Positions 29,461 to 38,037 are shown, counted from the stretch's first letter. The stretch is DNA of 64,000 bases from Amycolatopsis lexingtonensis (GCF_014873755.1 NZ_JADBEG010000001.1:8592501-8656500), one strand, 5' to 3'. Notes: generated by a model from the sequence alone, not told the origin. Translations and numbers: made by a program.

Positions 29461-30531
29461 TCAGCAGTAGAGGTTCGCGCCGGGGTCGACGCCGAGGACC
29501 GAAGCGATCTGGCGGTACTTCGAGACCCGGCTCTCGACCTGGGCGGGGTTGCCGCCGTTGCACTCGATCGAGCCGTTGATGCTGCGGATGGTCTCGCCGA
29601 AGCCGCGGCTGTTGACCATCGCGTTGTGCGGGGTCATCGTGCCGGGGCCGGTCTGGGTGTTCCAGTACCAGAGGCCGGTCTTCCAGGCCACGGCCGAGTT
29701 CTGCTCGACCTGCCAGGGATTGCCGAGCAGGTCGATGCCGAGCGCGTCACCCGCGGCTTTGTAGTTGAAGTTCCAGCTGAGCTGGATGGGGCCGCGGCCG
29801 TAGTAGGCGGCCTGGCCGGCCGGGCAGCCGTAGGACTGGCTCCAGTCGCAGTAGTGCGGGTAGTTGGCCGTGTTCTGTTCGACGATGTAGACGAGGCCGC
29901 CGGTTTCGTGGTTGACGTTCGCGAGGAACGCCGCCGCTTCCTGCTTCTTCACGGTGTCGCTGCCCGTGTTCGCGAAGCCGGGGTACGCCGAGAGGGCCGC
30001 GGTCAGGCCGCTGTAGCTGTAGAAGCTGTTGCGGCCGGGGAAGATCTGGTTGAACTGCGCCTCGCTGACGACGAACGAGCCGGGGTTGCCCGGATCCGTG
30101 CCGCCGCCGCAGTTGTACGGCTCCCAGTACCAGGTGCTGATGATGGGGTCGTAGCCCGGGTTGGCGTTCTTGGCGCGGTAGTAGCCGCCGTTGGTGTACT
30201 TGACGATCGCACCGACGTCGTACCACTGGCCGGCGACCCAGTTCGGGTAGCTGCACGTGGTGCCGCCCCCGCCGTCGCAGCTGTAGGGCTCCCAGTACCA
30301 GGTGCTGATGATCGGGTCGTAGCCCGGGTTGGCGTTCTTGGCGCGGTAGTAGCCGCCGTTGGTGTACTTGACGACCGCGCCCACGTCGTACCACTGGCCC
30401 GCGACCCAGTTGGGCGCGCTGCAGGCGGCGGCCGCGGCCTGCGGGGCCTGACCGGTGGCGGCGGGCACGCCGAGCACGAGCCCGGCTACGGCGGCGAACG
30501 CTGACAGGACCGCGACAAGACGTCTTCTCAA
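29461..30531 (-). CDS. Secreted GH19 chitinase with two chitin-binding modules
   Basis: The likely start is TTG at 30531, ten bases after AAGGAG, giving 356 residues; a longer frame exists without a binding site. A signal peptide (about 1-38) is followed by two CBM5/12-type modules (W.AGQWYDVG...YTNGGYYRAK...YWEPY) joined by Gly-rich linkers. Then comes a GH19 catalytic domain with NHETGGL (the acid Glu) and YGRGPIQLSWNFNY. It would cut chitin of fungal walls or insect cuticle outside the cell. The two binding modules are nearly identical at DNA level, a recent duplication. The dioxygenase 1.9 kb away carries a related binding module. Confidence 0.92.
   Translation of the reverse strand: MRRRLVAVLSAFAAVAGLVLGVPAATGQAPQAAAAACSAPNWVAGQWYDVGAVVKYTNGGYYRAKNANPGYDPIISTWYWEPYSCDGGGGTTCSYPNWVAGQWYDVGAIVKYTNGGYYRAKNANPGYDPIISTWYWEPYNCGGGTDPGNPGSFVVSEAQFNQIFPGRNSFYSYSGLTAALSAYPGFANTGSDTVKKQEAAAFLANVNHETGGLVYIVEQNTANYPHYCDWSQSYGCPAGQAAYYGRGPIQLSWNFNYKAAGDALGIDLLGNPWQVEQNSAVAWKTGLWYWNTQTGPGTMTPHNAMVNSRGFGETIRSINGSIECNGGNPAQVESRVSKYRQIASVLGVDPGANLYC
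30119..30255. repeat. Direct repeat copy 1 in the chitinase gene, 137 bp
   Basis: This copy encodes one chitin-binding module. It matches 30287-30423 with about ten differences by eye, at a fixed offset of 168 bases. The high identity at synonymous sites points to recent duplication or gene conversion. Confidence 0.85.
30287..30423. repeat. Direct repeat copy 2 in the chitinase gene, 137 bp
   Basis: Second copy of the 137-bp unit, encoding the N-terminal chitin-binding module. See the copy at 30119-30255. Confidence 0.85.
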
Positions 30532-30800
30532 GACTGGCTCACTCCTTCGGCCACGACAGAGTCCGGGCGCGGGGGCGCCCGGTGTCGGAGGGGGTGTGCT
30601 CATCCGGCCGGAACGAGGGTGACACCGGTCACTAGAGCAGATTGGTCTAGTCCAGTCAAGAAACCCGGCAATCGGGGCAAGGGGTCTGCGCGAACGTCCG
30701 CTCCGGCCCGGCTCCGTACGCGGTCTCGGAGCCGGTTCTTCACCGCGGGATCACGTGCTTCGCGGGGGAGTGGCCGGGCCCGGGCCCGGCCGTCCCCTCG

Positions 30801-31049
30801 TCACCGCGCCTGCGGGATCCGCACCTGTGCGGCCGGCGCGAACTGCAGGATGCGCTGCAGCCGCGCGCGGCCCAGCCGGTGGAGCATCTCCCCGAGCTCC
30901 TCCGGCGCGATGCTCCCTTCGAGGTCGACCCGCGTCACCTTGACGACGCGGTCGATCTCCGAGGCGGGGAGCCGCCCCGCGAACTCCCCGGCCAGCCACA
31001 CCCCGACCTCGTCCACGACGTCGTCCGCCCGGTGGCTCCGTACGGTCAT
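30801..31049 (-). CDS. Small three-helix-bundle-like protein, 82 aa
   Basis: The product (start ATG 31049, MTVRSHRADDVV) has the pattern VVDEVGVWLAGEFAGRLPASEIDRVVKVTRVDLEG split over two helices, which I associate with the small actinobacterial three-helix-bundle dimerisation domain proteins, and ends with a basic helix. No enzymatic role is expected. It stands alone between the chitinase and an anti-sigma-like gene on the other strand. The function is not known. Confidence 0.6.
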   Translation of the reverse strand: MTVRSHRADDVVDEVGVWLAGEFAGRLPASEIDRVVKVTRVDLEGSIAPEELGEMLHRLGRARLQRILQFAPAAQVRIPQAR

Positions 31050-31366
31050 CGCTCTCCTCGTTTCGGATCGCCCTGCTTACCCAGGTCGAAGCCGGAAAAT
31101 CCCGGTCCGACGCAGGTCGGACGACGCAGCCGGGGAGCCATGACGCGGAATCGGTGAAGTTCCGCGCACAAACGCTTTCCGTGTCGTGACCGGTCGGTAC
31201 CGTGACCGGCTTTGTCACTCACACGGCTCGGTTGCCTACGCCCGTTGTCCGCCGATCGGGTGGAAAACGGGGGAACCTCGCCGATGGCGCGTCCCGGCCA
31301 GGACCCTGGAGACGTCCGGTAGTGCGGGTGTTCCTTCGCGGGGACGCGGAAACGGAGACGCGATCC
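31050..31366. other. Gene-free divergent region
   Basis: About 317 bases between the small helical protein and the zinc-finger protein. An open frame runs through part of it on the plus strand, but it lacks a binding site before 31367. Nothing else is recognisable. Confidence 0.35.
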
Positions 31367-31543
31367 ATGGGCCGGTACGACCGGACCGACCTCGGGGCCT
31401 ACAGCCTGGGGTTGCTCGAGACCGCCGAGGCGGCGCGCGTGGAGCGGCACCTGGCGGCGTGCCAGGACTGCCGCCAGGAGGTTCGCGAGTTCGAGGCCGT
31501 CCGCGGCATGCTCGACCACCTGGTCCAAGTCGAGTCCACTTAG
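31367..31543 (+). CDS. Stand-alone zinc-binding anti-sigma-like domain, 58 aa
   Basis: ATG at 31367 follows GGAGACG. The 58 residues carry the anti-sigma zinc motif with RHLAACQDCR (H..x3..C..x2..C) preceded by LGAYSLGLLE, exactly the N-terminal part of ZAS-type anti-sigma factors. The usual membrane helix and sensor domain are missing. It could be a soluble anti-sigma or redox-sensing protein; no sigma gene is adjacent, which is unusual because such pairs normally sit together. It may be the surviving domain of a shortened gene. Confidence 0.65.
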   Translation: MGRYDRTDLGAYSLGLLETAEAARVERHLAACQDCRQEVREFEAVRGMLDHLVQVEST

Positions 31544-31587
31544 GACTATTCCCGGAATTGTCGGTGCCCGCCGGTAGCGTCCGCGCC

Positions 31588-32220
31588 GTGACCGATGACG
31601 AGTTCCTGAACCCCACCCGGGCCACGTACGCGATCGTGGCCGAGAGCTACGACCGGTTCGTGCCCCCGCTCGCCGAAGACGTCCAAGACCGCGCGCTGTT
31701 CACCGCCTTCGCCGACCTGGTGCGCGACGGCCCGGTCGCCGACCTCGGCTGCGGTACCGGGCGCGTGACGGCGTTCCTGGCCGAAGCGGGCCTGGACGTC
31801 ACCGGTGTCGACCTGTCGCCCGAGATGCTCGCCGTCGCCCGCCGCGAGCGCCCCGGCCTGCGGTTTTCCGAGGGTTCCCTGCTCGCGCTCGACCTGCCGG
31901 ACGGCGGTCTCGCCGGTGCGGTGGCGTGGTACTCGATCATCCACACGCCGCCGTCGAGGTTGCCGGCGGTGTGCGCCGAGCTGTTCCGGGTGCTGCGCCC
32001 GGGCGGCTACCTGCAGCTGGGGTTCCACGTCGGCGACAAGCGGCACCACCGCAGCGACGGCTACGGCCACGACGGGTTCTCGCTCGACATCTACTGGCTG
32101 CCGGTGGAGCGGGTCTGCAGGCTGGTGACCGATGCCGGGTTCGAAGTCATGACGCAGGTGCTGCGCGATCCGGCGGCGCGGGTGCCGCAGGGGAGGGTGC
32201 TGGCGCGGAAACCGGAGTGA
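31588..32220 (+). CDS. Class I SAM-dependent methyltransferase
   Basis: GTG at 31588 starts a 210-residue methyltransferase with motif I VADLGCGTGRVT, VTGVDLSPEML as the acidic ribose-binding strand, an LPDGGLAGAV motif and FRVLRPGGYLQLGF as motif III. The overall layout is that of the UbiE/small-molecule methyltransferases. The substrate is unknown. It lies between the zinc-finger protein and the Lrp-type regulator and is not clearly part of an operon. Confidence 0.85.
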   Translation: MTDDEFLNPTRATYAIVAESYDRFVPPLAEDVQDRALFTAFADLVRDGPVADLGCGTGRVTAFLAEAGLDVTGVDLSPEMLAVARRERPGLRFSEGSLLALDLPDGGLAGAVAWYSIIHTPPSRLPAVCAELFRVLRPGGYLQLGFHVGDKRHHRSDGYGHDGFSLDIYWLPVERVCRLVTDAGFEVMTQVLRDPAARVPQGRVLARKPE

Positions 32221-32223
32221 ACT

Positions 32224-33180
32224 TCAGCGGGACGCGGCGGCCTTGATCGTCCGCAGCACGGGCGCGGTTTCCAGCGTCCGGATCGCCTCGAGCGCGCCCA
32301 GCCGGCGGGTCAGGTAGCGGTGCAACGCGGCCGCGTCCGGGCAGAGGGCCAGCGCCACCAGGTTGGCCGGCCCGGTGGTGGCGGCGACGAGCGCGAGTTC
32401 TTCGTGCGTCGCGAGCGTCTTCGCGACGTCGTCGAGGTGCGCCGGCGCGACGGCCATCCAGAGCAGCGCCTGCGTCGTCGCGCCCAGCAGCGCCGGGTCG
32501 ATCTCGAGGTCGAAGAACACCGTGCCGCCGGCTTGGAGGTCCGCCAGCCGGCGTGCGACGGTCGCCGCCGACCAGCCGGTCGCCACGGCCAGCTCGGCGA
32601 GGCTCGCGCGGCCGTCCCGCTGCAGCGCGGCCAGCAAGGCGGCGTCTTCGCCGGTCAGCGGCTTGCCTTCGCCCGATGACGGCGGCGTCAACGCCGAAAC
32701 CTGCGCCGCGTCGAGCGAGTTCGCCCGGCCGAGCCACGCGGTCGGGCCGCCGAAGTAGCGGTGCAGCAGCTGGTGCGCCGACACCGCGGTGACGCTCGCC
32801 GTGCGCGGGATGTCCCGCAGCAGCAGCGAATGGTCGCTCGCGGCGGGCGTCTGGACGTTGACGCAGATCTCGGTGCCGCCGGACATGAGCTTGATCCACG
32901 CGGTGTCCGCGCGGCGCGCGAGCGCGCGGGCGAGATCTTGCGCGGCGTGCGGTGTCGCGGTCAGCCGGACCATCCACTCGGCCTGCCCGGCGCGTTGCGG
33001 GTCCGGTAACCCGACAACGCGAAGGGACGCTTCGGCGCGAAGCCGCCGGTAGCGCCGCGCCACGGTCTGCGTCGAGACGCCGAGGACGTCACCGATCTTC
33101 GTGAACGGCGCCCGTCCGTCGACGTGCAGCGCATGGATCAGCGCGCGGTCGATGGCGTCAAGGATGGCCATATCTAACAT
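32224..33180 (-). CDS. Lrp/AsnC-family regulator with duplicated domains
   Basis: The 318-residue protein contains two Lrp units: HTH 1 near the N-terminus (FTKIGDVLGVSTQTVARRYRRL) and HTH 2 in the middle (SLAELAVATGWSAATVARRLADL), each followed by a RAM-like ligand domain. This double form is common in actinomycetes, whereas typical Lrp has one. ATG at 33180 (MLDMAILDAI) or 33171 may be the start. It is divergent from the MFS exporter at 33281 and a palindrome overlaps its start codon, so it probably controls itself and the exporter. Confidence 0.88.
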   Translation of the reverse strand: MLDMAILDAIDRALIHALHVDGRAPFTKIGDVLGVSTQTVARRYRRLRAEASLRVVGLPDPQRAGQAEWMVRLTATPHAAQDLARALARRADTAWIKLMSGGTEICVNVQTPAASDHSLLLRDIPRTASVTAVSAHQLLHRYFGGPTAWLGRANSLDAAQVSALTPPSSGEGKPLTGEDAALLAALQRDGRASLAELAVATGWSAATVARRLADLQAGGTVFFDLEIDPALLGATTQALLWMAVAPAHLDDVAKTLATHEELALVAATTGPANLVALALCPDAAALHRYLTRRLGALEAIRTLETAPVLRTIKAAASR

Positions 33181-33186
33181 TTTAGA
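33173..33186. promoter_or_regulatory. AT-rich palindrome over the regulator start codon
   Basis: TCTAA (33173-33177) and TTAGA (33182-33186) form an inverted repeat around CATT. In a GC-rich setting this AT-rich repeat stands out and lies where an Lrp operator between the divergent genes would be expected. Confidence 0.45.
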
Positions 33187-33280
33187 GGTCCGTCTGGAAG
33201 AAATCTGCAATTTCACGGCCGTGAGTGGAAGCAGGGTTGCCGGAGCGGTCAAGGTGGCGGCCGACGAAAGGGTTTACCTC

Positions 33281-34804
33281 GTGCCGATCACCTCATACCG
33301 CCTCCGCTGGGCCGCACTCGCCGTCCTGCTCACCGCCGAGGCGATGAACCTCCTCGACGCCACGATCGTTCAGGTCGCTGGCCCGGCGATCCCGGGCCTG
33401 GCGGCCGCGATCCCGTGGTTCAGCGCGGCGTACACGCTCCCGTTCGCGGCTTTCCTGATCACCGGCGGTCGCCTGGGCGACGTCCTCGGGCGCGCCAAGG
33501 TGTTCAAGATCGGCATGGCGGGCTTCGTACTCGCTTCGCTGGCGTGCGCGGCCGCCCCGGACGCGGGCGTCCTCATCGGCGCGAGGGCCGCCCAGGGCGC
33601 AGCGGCGGCACTGGTCATCCCGCAGACGATCGGCCTGATCCGAGCCCTGTTCGACGGCGCCGAACTCGCGAAGGCCCTGGGCACGGTAGGCCCGGTGATG
33701 GGTTTGTCGGCGGTCACCGGGCCGTTGCTGGGCGGGCTGCTCACGCAGGCGGTGTCTTGGCGAGCGGCGTTCCTGGTGAACGTCCCACTCGGCCTCGCGG
33801 TGCTCTTCGCCGCGCGGCTGCTGCGCGAAGACCATGTTGCCGCGCGGTTGGGGGGTGACCCGGCCGGTGCTGCGCTTGCCGGTGCAGGGCCGCGCGAGGA
33901 CCGGGCCACCACGCGGCCGCACCTGGACCCGGCTGGCACTGCGCTCCTCGCTGGTGCGGGGCCGCGCGAGGACCCGGCTGCCGCTCGGCCGCGGGTCGAC
34001 TCGATCGGCTCCGCCGATGCGGGGCCGCGCGAAGACCAATCCTCCACTCGGCCGCGGATCGACCCGATCGGCACCGTGCTCGTCGCCGCCGGCGCGGGGC
34101 TCCTCGTGTACCCGCTGCTCGACCCCGCCGGCCCGGACTGGCGCTTGCTCGCGGCCGGCGTCGCGCTACTCGTGGCGTTCGGATTCCACCAGCGCCGATC
34201 GGCCGCACCCCTGGTCGAGCCGAGCCTGTTCACCCACCGCGGCTTCCCGGCGGCGCTCGCCGGATCGCTGCTGTTCTTCGCGGCGATGACCGGGCTGATG
34301 CAGGTGGTACCGATGCAGCTCCAGCTCGGCCTGGGCGCCGACGTCCGCACCGCGGGCCTGACCCTGCTGCCGCTCTCGGCCGGGCTCGCGGTCTCGTCGT
34401 GGTTCGCCGGCACGCGGCTGGTGCCGAGGTTCGGCGCGCGCGTGATGTTCGGCGGGCTCGCGTTGTTGCTGCTCGGAATCCTCGCCGCGATCGCGGTCTA
34501 CGCCTCGGTGCCGGGCTACCCGTGGCCGCTGCCGATCGCGCTGGCGCTGTGCGGGCTCGGGATGGGCACGTTCACGGTGCCGTTCTTCACCGCGGCACTG
34601 GCCCGCGTCCGGCCGCACGAGACGGGCTCGGCGGCCGGACTGCTCAACGCCGTCCAGCAGCTGGGTGGCACCCTCGGCGTCGCCCTTCTCGGCGGGCTCT
34701 ACCTGGGCAGCGGCACGGCGACGGCACCGCTCGGCTTGGGGGCCGGGCTGGTCGTCGCCGCGGCCGCCGCGGTGGTTCCCCTCAGTAGTCGTCGCGGCCG
34801 GTGA
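33281..34804 (+). CDS. MFS multidrug exporter (DHA2/14-TM type)
   Basis: GTG at 33281 (VPITSYRLRW) starts a 507-residue transporter. LLDATIVQVAGPAI in helix 1, the GGRLGDVLGRAKVF motif A and GPVMGLSAVTGPLLGG motif C mark a drug:H+ antiporter of the EmrB/QacA group. It would export toxic compounds or metabolites with proton influx. Between helix 6 and the next helix the cytoplasmic loop is enlarged by about 75 residues made of imperfect repeats (GPRED....RP..DP.G). It is divergent from the Lrp-type regulator. The last 23 bases overlap the convergent YbjN-like gene. Confidence 0.9.
   Translation: MPITSYRLRWAALAVLLTAEAMNLLDATIVQVAGPAIPGLAAAIPWFSAAYTLPFAAFLITGGRLGDVLGRAKVFKIGMAGFVLASLACAAAPDAGVLIGARAAQGAAAALVIPQTIGLIRALFDGAELAKALGTVGPVMGLSAVTGPLLGGLLTQAVSWRAAFLVNVPLGLAVLFAARLLREDHVAARLGGDPAGAALAGAGPREDRATTRPHLDPAGTALLAGAGPREDPAAARPRVDSIGSADAGPREDQSSTRPRIDPIGTVLVAAGAGLLVYPLLDPAGPDWRLLAAGVALLVAFGFHQRRSAAPLVEPSLFTHRGFPAALAGSLLFFAAMTGLMQVVPMQLQLGLGADVRTAGLTLLPLSAGLAVSSWFAGTRLVPRFGARVMFGGLALLLLGILAAIAVYASVPGYPWPLPIALALCGLGMGTFTVPFFTAALARVRPHETGSAAGLLNAVQQLGGTLGVALLGGLYLGSGTATAPLGLGAGLVVAAAAAVVPLSSRRGR
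33823..34098 (+). repeat. Imperfect tandem repeats inside the exporter gene
   Basis: Four units of 63-72 bases begin with GCGCGA(A/G)GACC and encode GPRED/REDH starts followed by an R....D..G pattern. They add repeated loops before the normal DPIGTVLVAAGAG helix start. The unit copies part of the natural loop sequence, so they probably arose by repeated slippage or unequal exchange. Confidence 0.75.
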
Positions 34805-35189
34805 ACTGCTGCTCCAGCAGCTCGGCCGCGCCGGCGACCAGCTCGAGCGGGTCGATGAACTCGTTGATGTCGAGGTTGATCAGCGGGAGCGAGTGGCGCA
34901 GCACGAGGTGGTCGCCCATCACGGCGATCCCGCCCACCACGATCGCCTCGCCGACCTCGGTCAGCACGGCGAGGAGGTCGACCTCGTCGTGGCGCGCGAA
35001 CGGCGTCGCGATCTGCACCCAGTCCTCGCGCTGGTCGAGGATCTCGCGAGCGATCACGACGATCTGCGCGCGCTGTTCGGTGTCGGGCTCGTCGCCGAAG
35101 ATCAGGCGGATGCGGATCTCGTCGGGCTCGTCGCGCACCACCCGGTACGACTCCCTGATGTAAGCGACCAGATCGCCCCACTGCGCCAC
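34782..35189 (-). CDS. YbjN-like (type III secretion chaperone-like) protein, 135 aa
   Basis: GTG at 35189 follows GGAGAAC. The product has the YbjN pattern: an N-terminal helix, EIRIRLIFGDEPDTEQRAQIVV, a DWVQIATPF strand, then GGIAVMGDHLVLRHSLPL and a C-terminal helix ending TGRDDY. Members are thought to act as chaperone-like or sensory scaffolds; no precise role is known in actinomycetes. It is convergent with, and overlaps, the exporter gene. Confidence 0.75.
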   Translation of the reverse strand: MAQWGDLVAYIRESYRVVRDEPDEIRIRLIFGDEPDTEQRAQIVVIAREILDQREDWVQIATPFARHDEVDLLAVLTEVGEAIVVGGIAVMGDHLVLRHSLPLINLDINEFIDPLELVAGAAELLEQQFTGRDDY

Positions 35190-35233
35190 GCTGTTCTCCG
35201 TTCTCGTGCCTGTGTGCGCGCTCAGCGTAGCGA

Positions 35234-36103
35234 TCAGGGCGCGCCGATCCGGTCCAGATCGGCGAGAACATCGCCGGGCAGTTCGAGTTCGGCGGCGGCG
35301 AGGTTCTCCCGCAGGTGCTCCGGCGACGAGGTCCCGGGAATGAGCAGCATCGACGGCGACCGCTGCAGCAGCCAGGCCAGCGCAACCTGCATCGGCGTGG
35401 CCCCGACCCGCGCGGCGCAGTCGTCGAGCAGCCCGGACTGCAGCGGGCTGAACCCGCCGAGCGGGAAGTACGGCACGAAGGCGGTCCCCTCGGCGGCGCA
35501 CTTGTCGACGAGCGGATCGTTTTCGCGGTGCGCGAGGTTGTACTGGTTCTGCACGCAGACGACGGGCGCGATGGCCTTGGCCTCGTCGAGCTGCTCGGCG
35601 GTGACGTGACTGACGCCGAGCTGCCGGATGAGCCCCTGTTCCCGCAGTTCCGCGAGCACCCCGAACGGTTCGGCGAGCGACATCGCCACGGGGTAGTCCC
35701 CGGCGGCGTTGCTCAGCCGGAGGTTGACGACGTCGAGCGCGTCGACCCCGAGGTTCCGCAGGTTGTCGTGCACGGCCTGGGTGAGCTCTTCGGGCGACAG
35801 CGCGGCGGGCCAGGCTTTGTCTTCGCTCCGCCGCGCGCCCACTTTCGTGACGATGCAGAGGTTTTCGGGGTAGGGGTGGAGCGCTTCCTTGATGAGCGCG
35901 TTGACGGTGTGGGGACCGTAGTAGTCACTGGTGTCGAGGTGGGTGACCCCGCTGTCGACGGCTTCCCGCAGCACGGCGACGGCGGTGTCGTGATCCTTCG
36001 GCGGCCCCCAGACACCGGGGCCGGCCAGCTGCATGGCGCCGTATCCCATGCGGGTGACCGTGAATTCGCCGCCGAGGGGGTAGGTGCCGCCCAGGTTCGC
36101 CAT
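35234..36103 (-). CDS. Aldo/keto reductase, PdxI (YdbC)-like pyridoxal reductase
   Basis: The 289-residue protein is a TIM-barrel NADPH reductase. It shares with E. coli PdxI (YdbC) an unusually high number of landmarks: YGAMQLAGPGV, THLDTSDYYGPH, VTKVGARR, DVVNLRL, VCVQNQYNLAHR, FFPLGGF-type (here YFPLGGF) and WLLQRSP..LLIPGTSS. PdxI reduces pyridoxal to pyridoxine in vitamin B6 salvage. The catalytic Asp, Tyr and Lys are kept; the usual His is replaced within the VNLR motif, as in PdxI. A general aldehyde reductase is the alternative. It is a single gene with ATG at 36103. Confidence 0.82.
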   Translation of the reverse strand: MANLGGTYPLGGEFTVTRMGYGAMQLAGPGVWGPPKDHDTAVAVLREAVDSGVTHLDTSDYYGPHTVNALIKEALHPYPENLCIVTKVGARRSEDKAWPAALSPEELTQAVHDNLRNLGVDALDVVNLRLSNAAGDYPVAMSLAEPFGVLAELREQGLIRQLGVSHVTAEQLDEAKAIAPVVCVQNQYNLAHRENDPLVDKCAAEGTAFVPYFPLGGFSPLQSGLLDDCAARVGATPMQVALAWLLQRSPSMLLIPGTSSPEHLRENLAAAELELPGDVLADLDRIGAP

Positions 36104-36810
36104 GCCACTCCTTGCTTCGGGTGCTGTTGTGAGGAGTGTAGGCGGGGTGCCGACGCGACCGGTTTTGTCGGTGGTCGACGGTAGGATGGAATTGGGGGCT
36201 GCTTACGTCGATTTCCGTTGTGGGGCAAGGGAAATCGATGGGTTGGTTTCACCCGATTCAGCGATGATCTTTCGCACGCTTGTTCGGTAGCGTTGGTGGT
36301 GTGGCCGGGAGAGCGGGCCTGCGAAAGGAGATCACTGTGGAGATTTGAGACTTGGCCGTCGAGACGCCTTGCTGTGCCTGTGTCGCGATTCCTGCGTTGG
36401 CTGCCGTTGCTTCCCGATGACTGCGGCGCGGGACCGGTGTCGGCGGGTCGGCTCACGGGCGGGGCGGCCTTGGCTGGTTTGTGTTGCTGCGACCGGACTC
36501 CGCGCGCCGGTCCGATCACGGCGACAGGCCTGGACGATCCGGAACGTGTGGGCTGCCCGCTGCCCGCTGCCCGCTGCCCGCCGGTCGCCCGTCGCCCGTC
36601 GGCCGCCCGCCGCCGGTTGCCCGGCCGCCGGCCGCCAGGTCGCCTGGCCACTCCGTCATCCAGTCTCGCGCCTTGGGCCTCGGGACGTCCGGCCACCGGG
36701 GCCACCCGGCTACCCGGCCGGATGTCCGGCAGCGGCGCCCGCGCGACAGGTCGATCATCGTGCGGGCGTGCGGGCGTGCGGGCCTGCGGCAGTCCGGGTG
36801 CGATCAGCCG
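36104..36810. other. 700-base gene-free region with short GC-rich slippage repeats
   Basis: No frame here has a binding site or family motif. Two low-complexity patches stand out: repeated cgctgcc/gccgccc units around 36547-36645 and repeated gcgggcgt around 36765-36785. They are typical of replication slippage in very GC-rich DNA. The first 150 bases probably hold the promoter of the aldo/keto reductase gene. Confidence 0.45.
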
Positions 36811-38037
36811 CTACCCCAACTGATCGCGCCGGCGAGTCAACGCGGCGGTCTCCGCGGTGTTGCCCGCCAAATCGATGGCCTCGTCATAAGCCGCCCGCGC
36901 CTCCTCACTACGACCCAACCGACGCAACAACTCAGCCCGAGTGGCATGGAAAGGGTGATAACCGACCAACCGAGACTCGAGACGGCCCACAGCCGCCAGC
37001 GCCACCTCAGGACCGTCGAGCTCAGCGACCGCAACGGCGCGGTTGAGCGCGACCACCGGCGACGGATCAAGACGAACGAGCTGATCGTAGAGAGCGAGGA
37101 CCTGTGACCAATCGGTATCGCGCATATCCCGGGCGGAGGTGTGCACGGCATTGATCGCGGCAAGAATCTGATACCGCCCCGGAGCAACCCCGCTGGCAAG
37201 GCGTTCGCGCACCAGCTGATGGCCCTCGGCGATGAGGTCCGCGTCCCAGGCCCCGCGGTCCTGCTCGTCGAGCGCGACAAGCTCGCCGCTCGCTGAAAGG
37301 CGGGCCGAGCGGCGGGCTTCGGTGAGGAGCATCAACGCCAGCAGTCCGGCTACTTCACCGTCGGCGGGAAGGAGAGTACGGATCAGGCGGGTGAGGCGGA
37401 TCGCCTCGGTCGTCAGGTCTTGGCGCACGGGGTCGGTGTCCGGTCCCGTCGCCAGGTAGCCCTCGTTGAAGACCAAAAACAGAACAGCCAGCACGCCGGA
37501 AACACGAGAAGGGAGGTCCTCCGCGGACGGCACACGATACGGAATGCGAGCGGCCTTGATCTTGGCCTTCGCGCGGGTGATCCGTTGCCCCATGGTGGTC
37601 TCGGCGACCAGGAAGGCGCGGGCGATCTCGGGCACCGTCAGGCCGCCGACCATGCGCAGGGTCAGCGCCAGGCGGGCTTCGGTCGCCAGGGCCGGGTGGC
37701 AGCAGGTGAAGATCAGGCGTAGCCGGTCGTCGTCGATGGCGCCGACGGGGGTGGGTGGGTCGTCGTCGTACACCAGCTGGGCCTCCTTCTGCTTGTCGTC
37801 GCGTTTGCTCTCGCGCCGGATCCGGTCGATGGCCTTGCGGTTGGCGGTGGTGGTCAGCCAGGCGCCGGGGTTGGGCGGCACGCCGTCGGACGGCCAGCGC
37901 TCGACGGCGGTCGCGAACGCCTCGGCCGCGGCCTCTTCGGCGATGTCGAGGTCGCCGAAGCGTCTGGTCAGCGTGGCCACCACCCGTGCCCACTCCTCGT
38001 GGTGGGCCCGGGTGATCGCTTCCTCGGCGTCGCTCAC
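36811..38037 (-). CDS. ECF42-type sigma factor with C-terminal TPR-like domain
   Basis: The 408-residue protein has sigma region 2 (FGDLDIAEEAAAEAFATAVERWP, PNPGAWLTTTANRKAIDRIRRE), region 4 (LTLRMVGGLTVPEIARAFLVAETTMGQRITRAKAKI) and a long C-terminal domain with GVLAVLFLVFNEGY and repeated helices. That is the SigJ-independent ECF42 design, in which the C-terminal domain replaces an anti-sigma factor. GTG at 38037 overlaps the DGPF gene stop as GTGA; ECF42 genes are almost always paired with DGPF proteins, as here. It probably directs transcription of its own operon under stress. Confidence 0.9.
   Translation of the reverse strand: MSDAEEAITRAHHEEWARVVATLTRRFGDLDIAEEAAAEAFATAVERWPSDGVPPNPGAWLTTTANRKAIDRIRRESKRDDKQKEAQLVYDDDPPTPVGAIDDDRLRLIFTCCHPALATEARLALTLRMVGGLTVPEIARAFLVAETTMGQRITRAKAKIKAARIPYRVPSAEDLPSRVSGVLAVLFLVFNEGYLATGPDTDPVRQDLTTEAIRLTRLIRTLLPADGEVAGLLALMLLTEARRSARLSASGELVALDEQDRGAWDADLIAEGHQLVRERLASGVAPGRYQILAAINAVHTSARDMRDTDWSQVLALYDQLVRLDPSPVVALNRAVAVAELDGPEVALAAVGRLESRLVGYHPFHATRAELLRRLGRSEEARAAYDEAIDLAGNTAETAALTRRRDQLG

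Noticed and set aside
36104..36810. Coding frames of up to 230 codons in the gap
   Set aside because: They have no start signal, consist of Arg/Pro/Ala low-complexity sequence and overlap slippage repeats.
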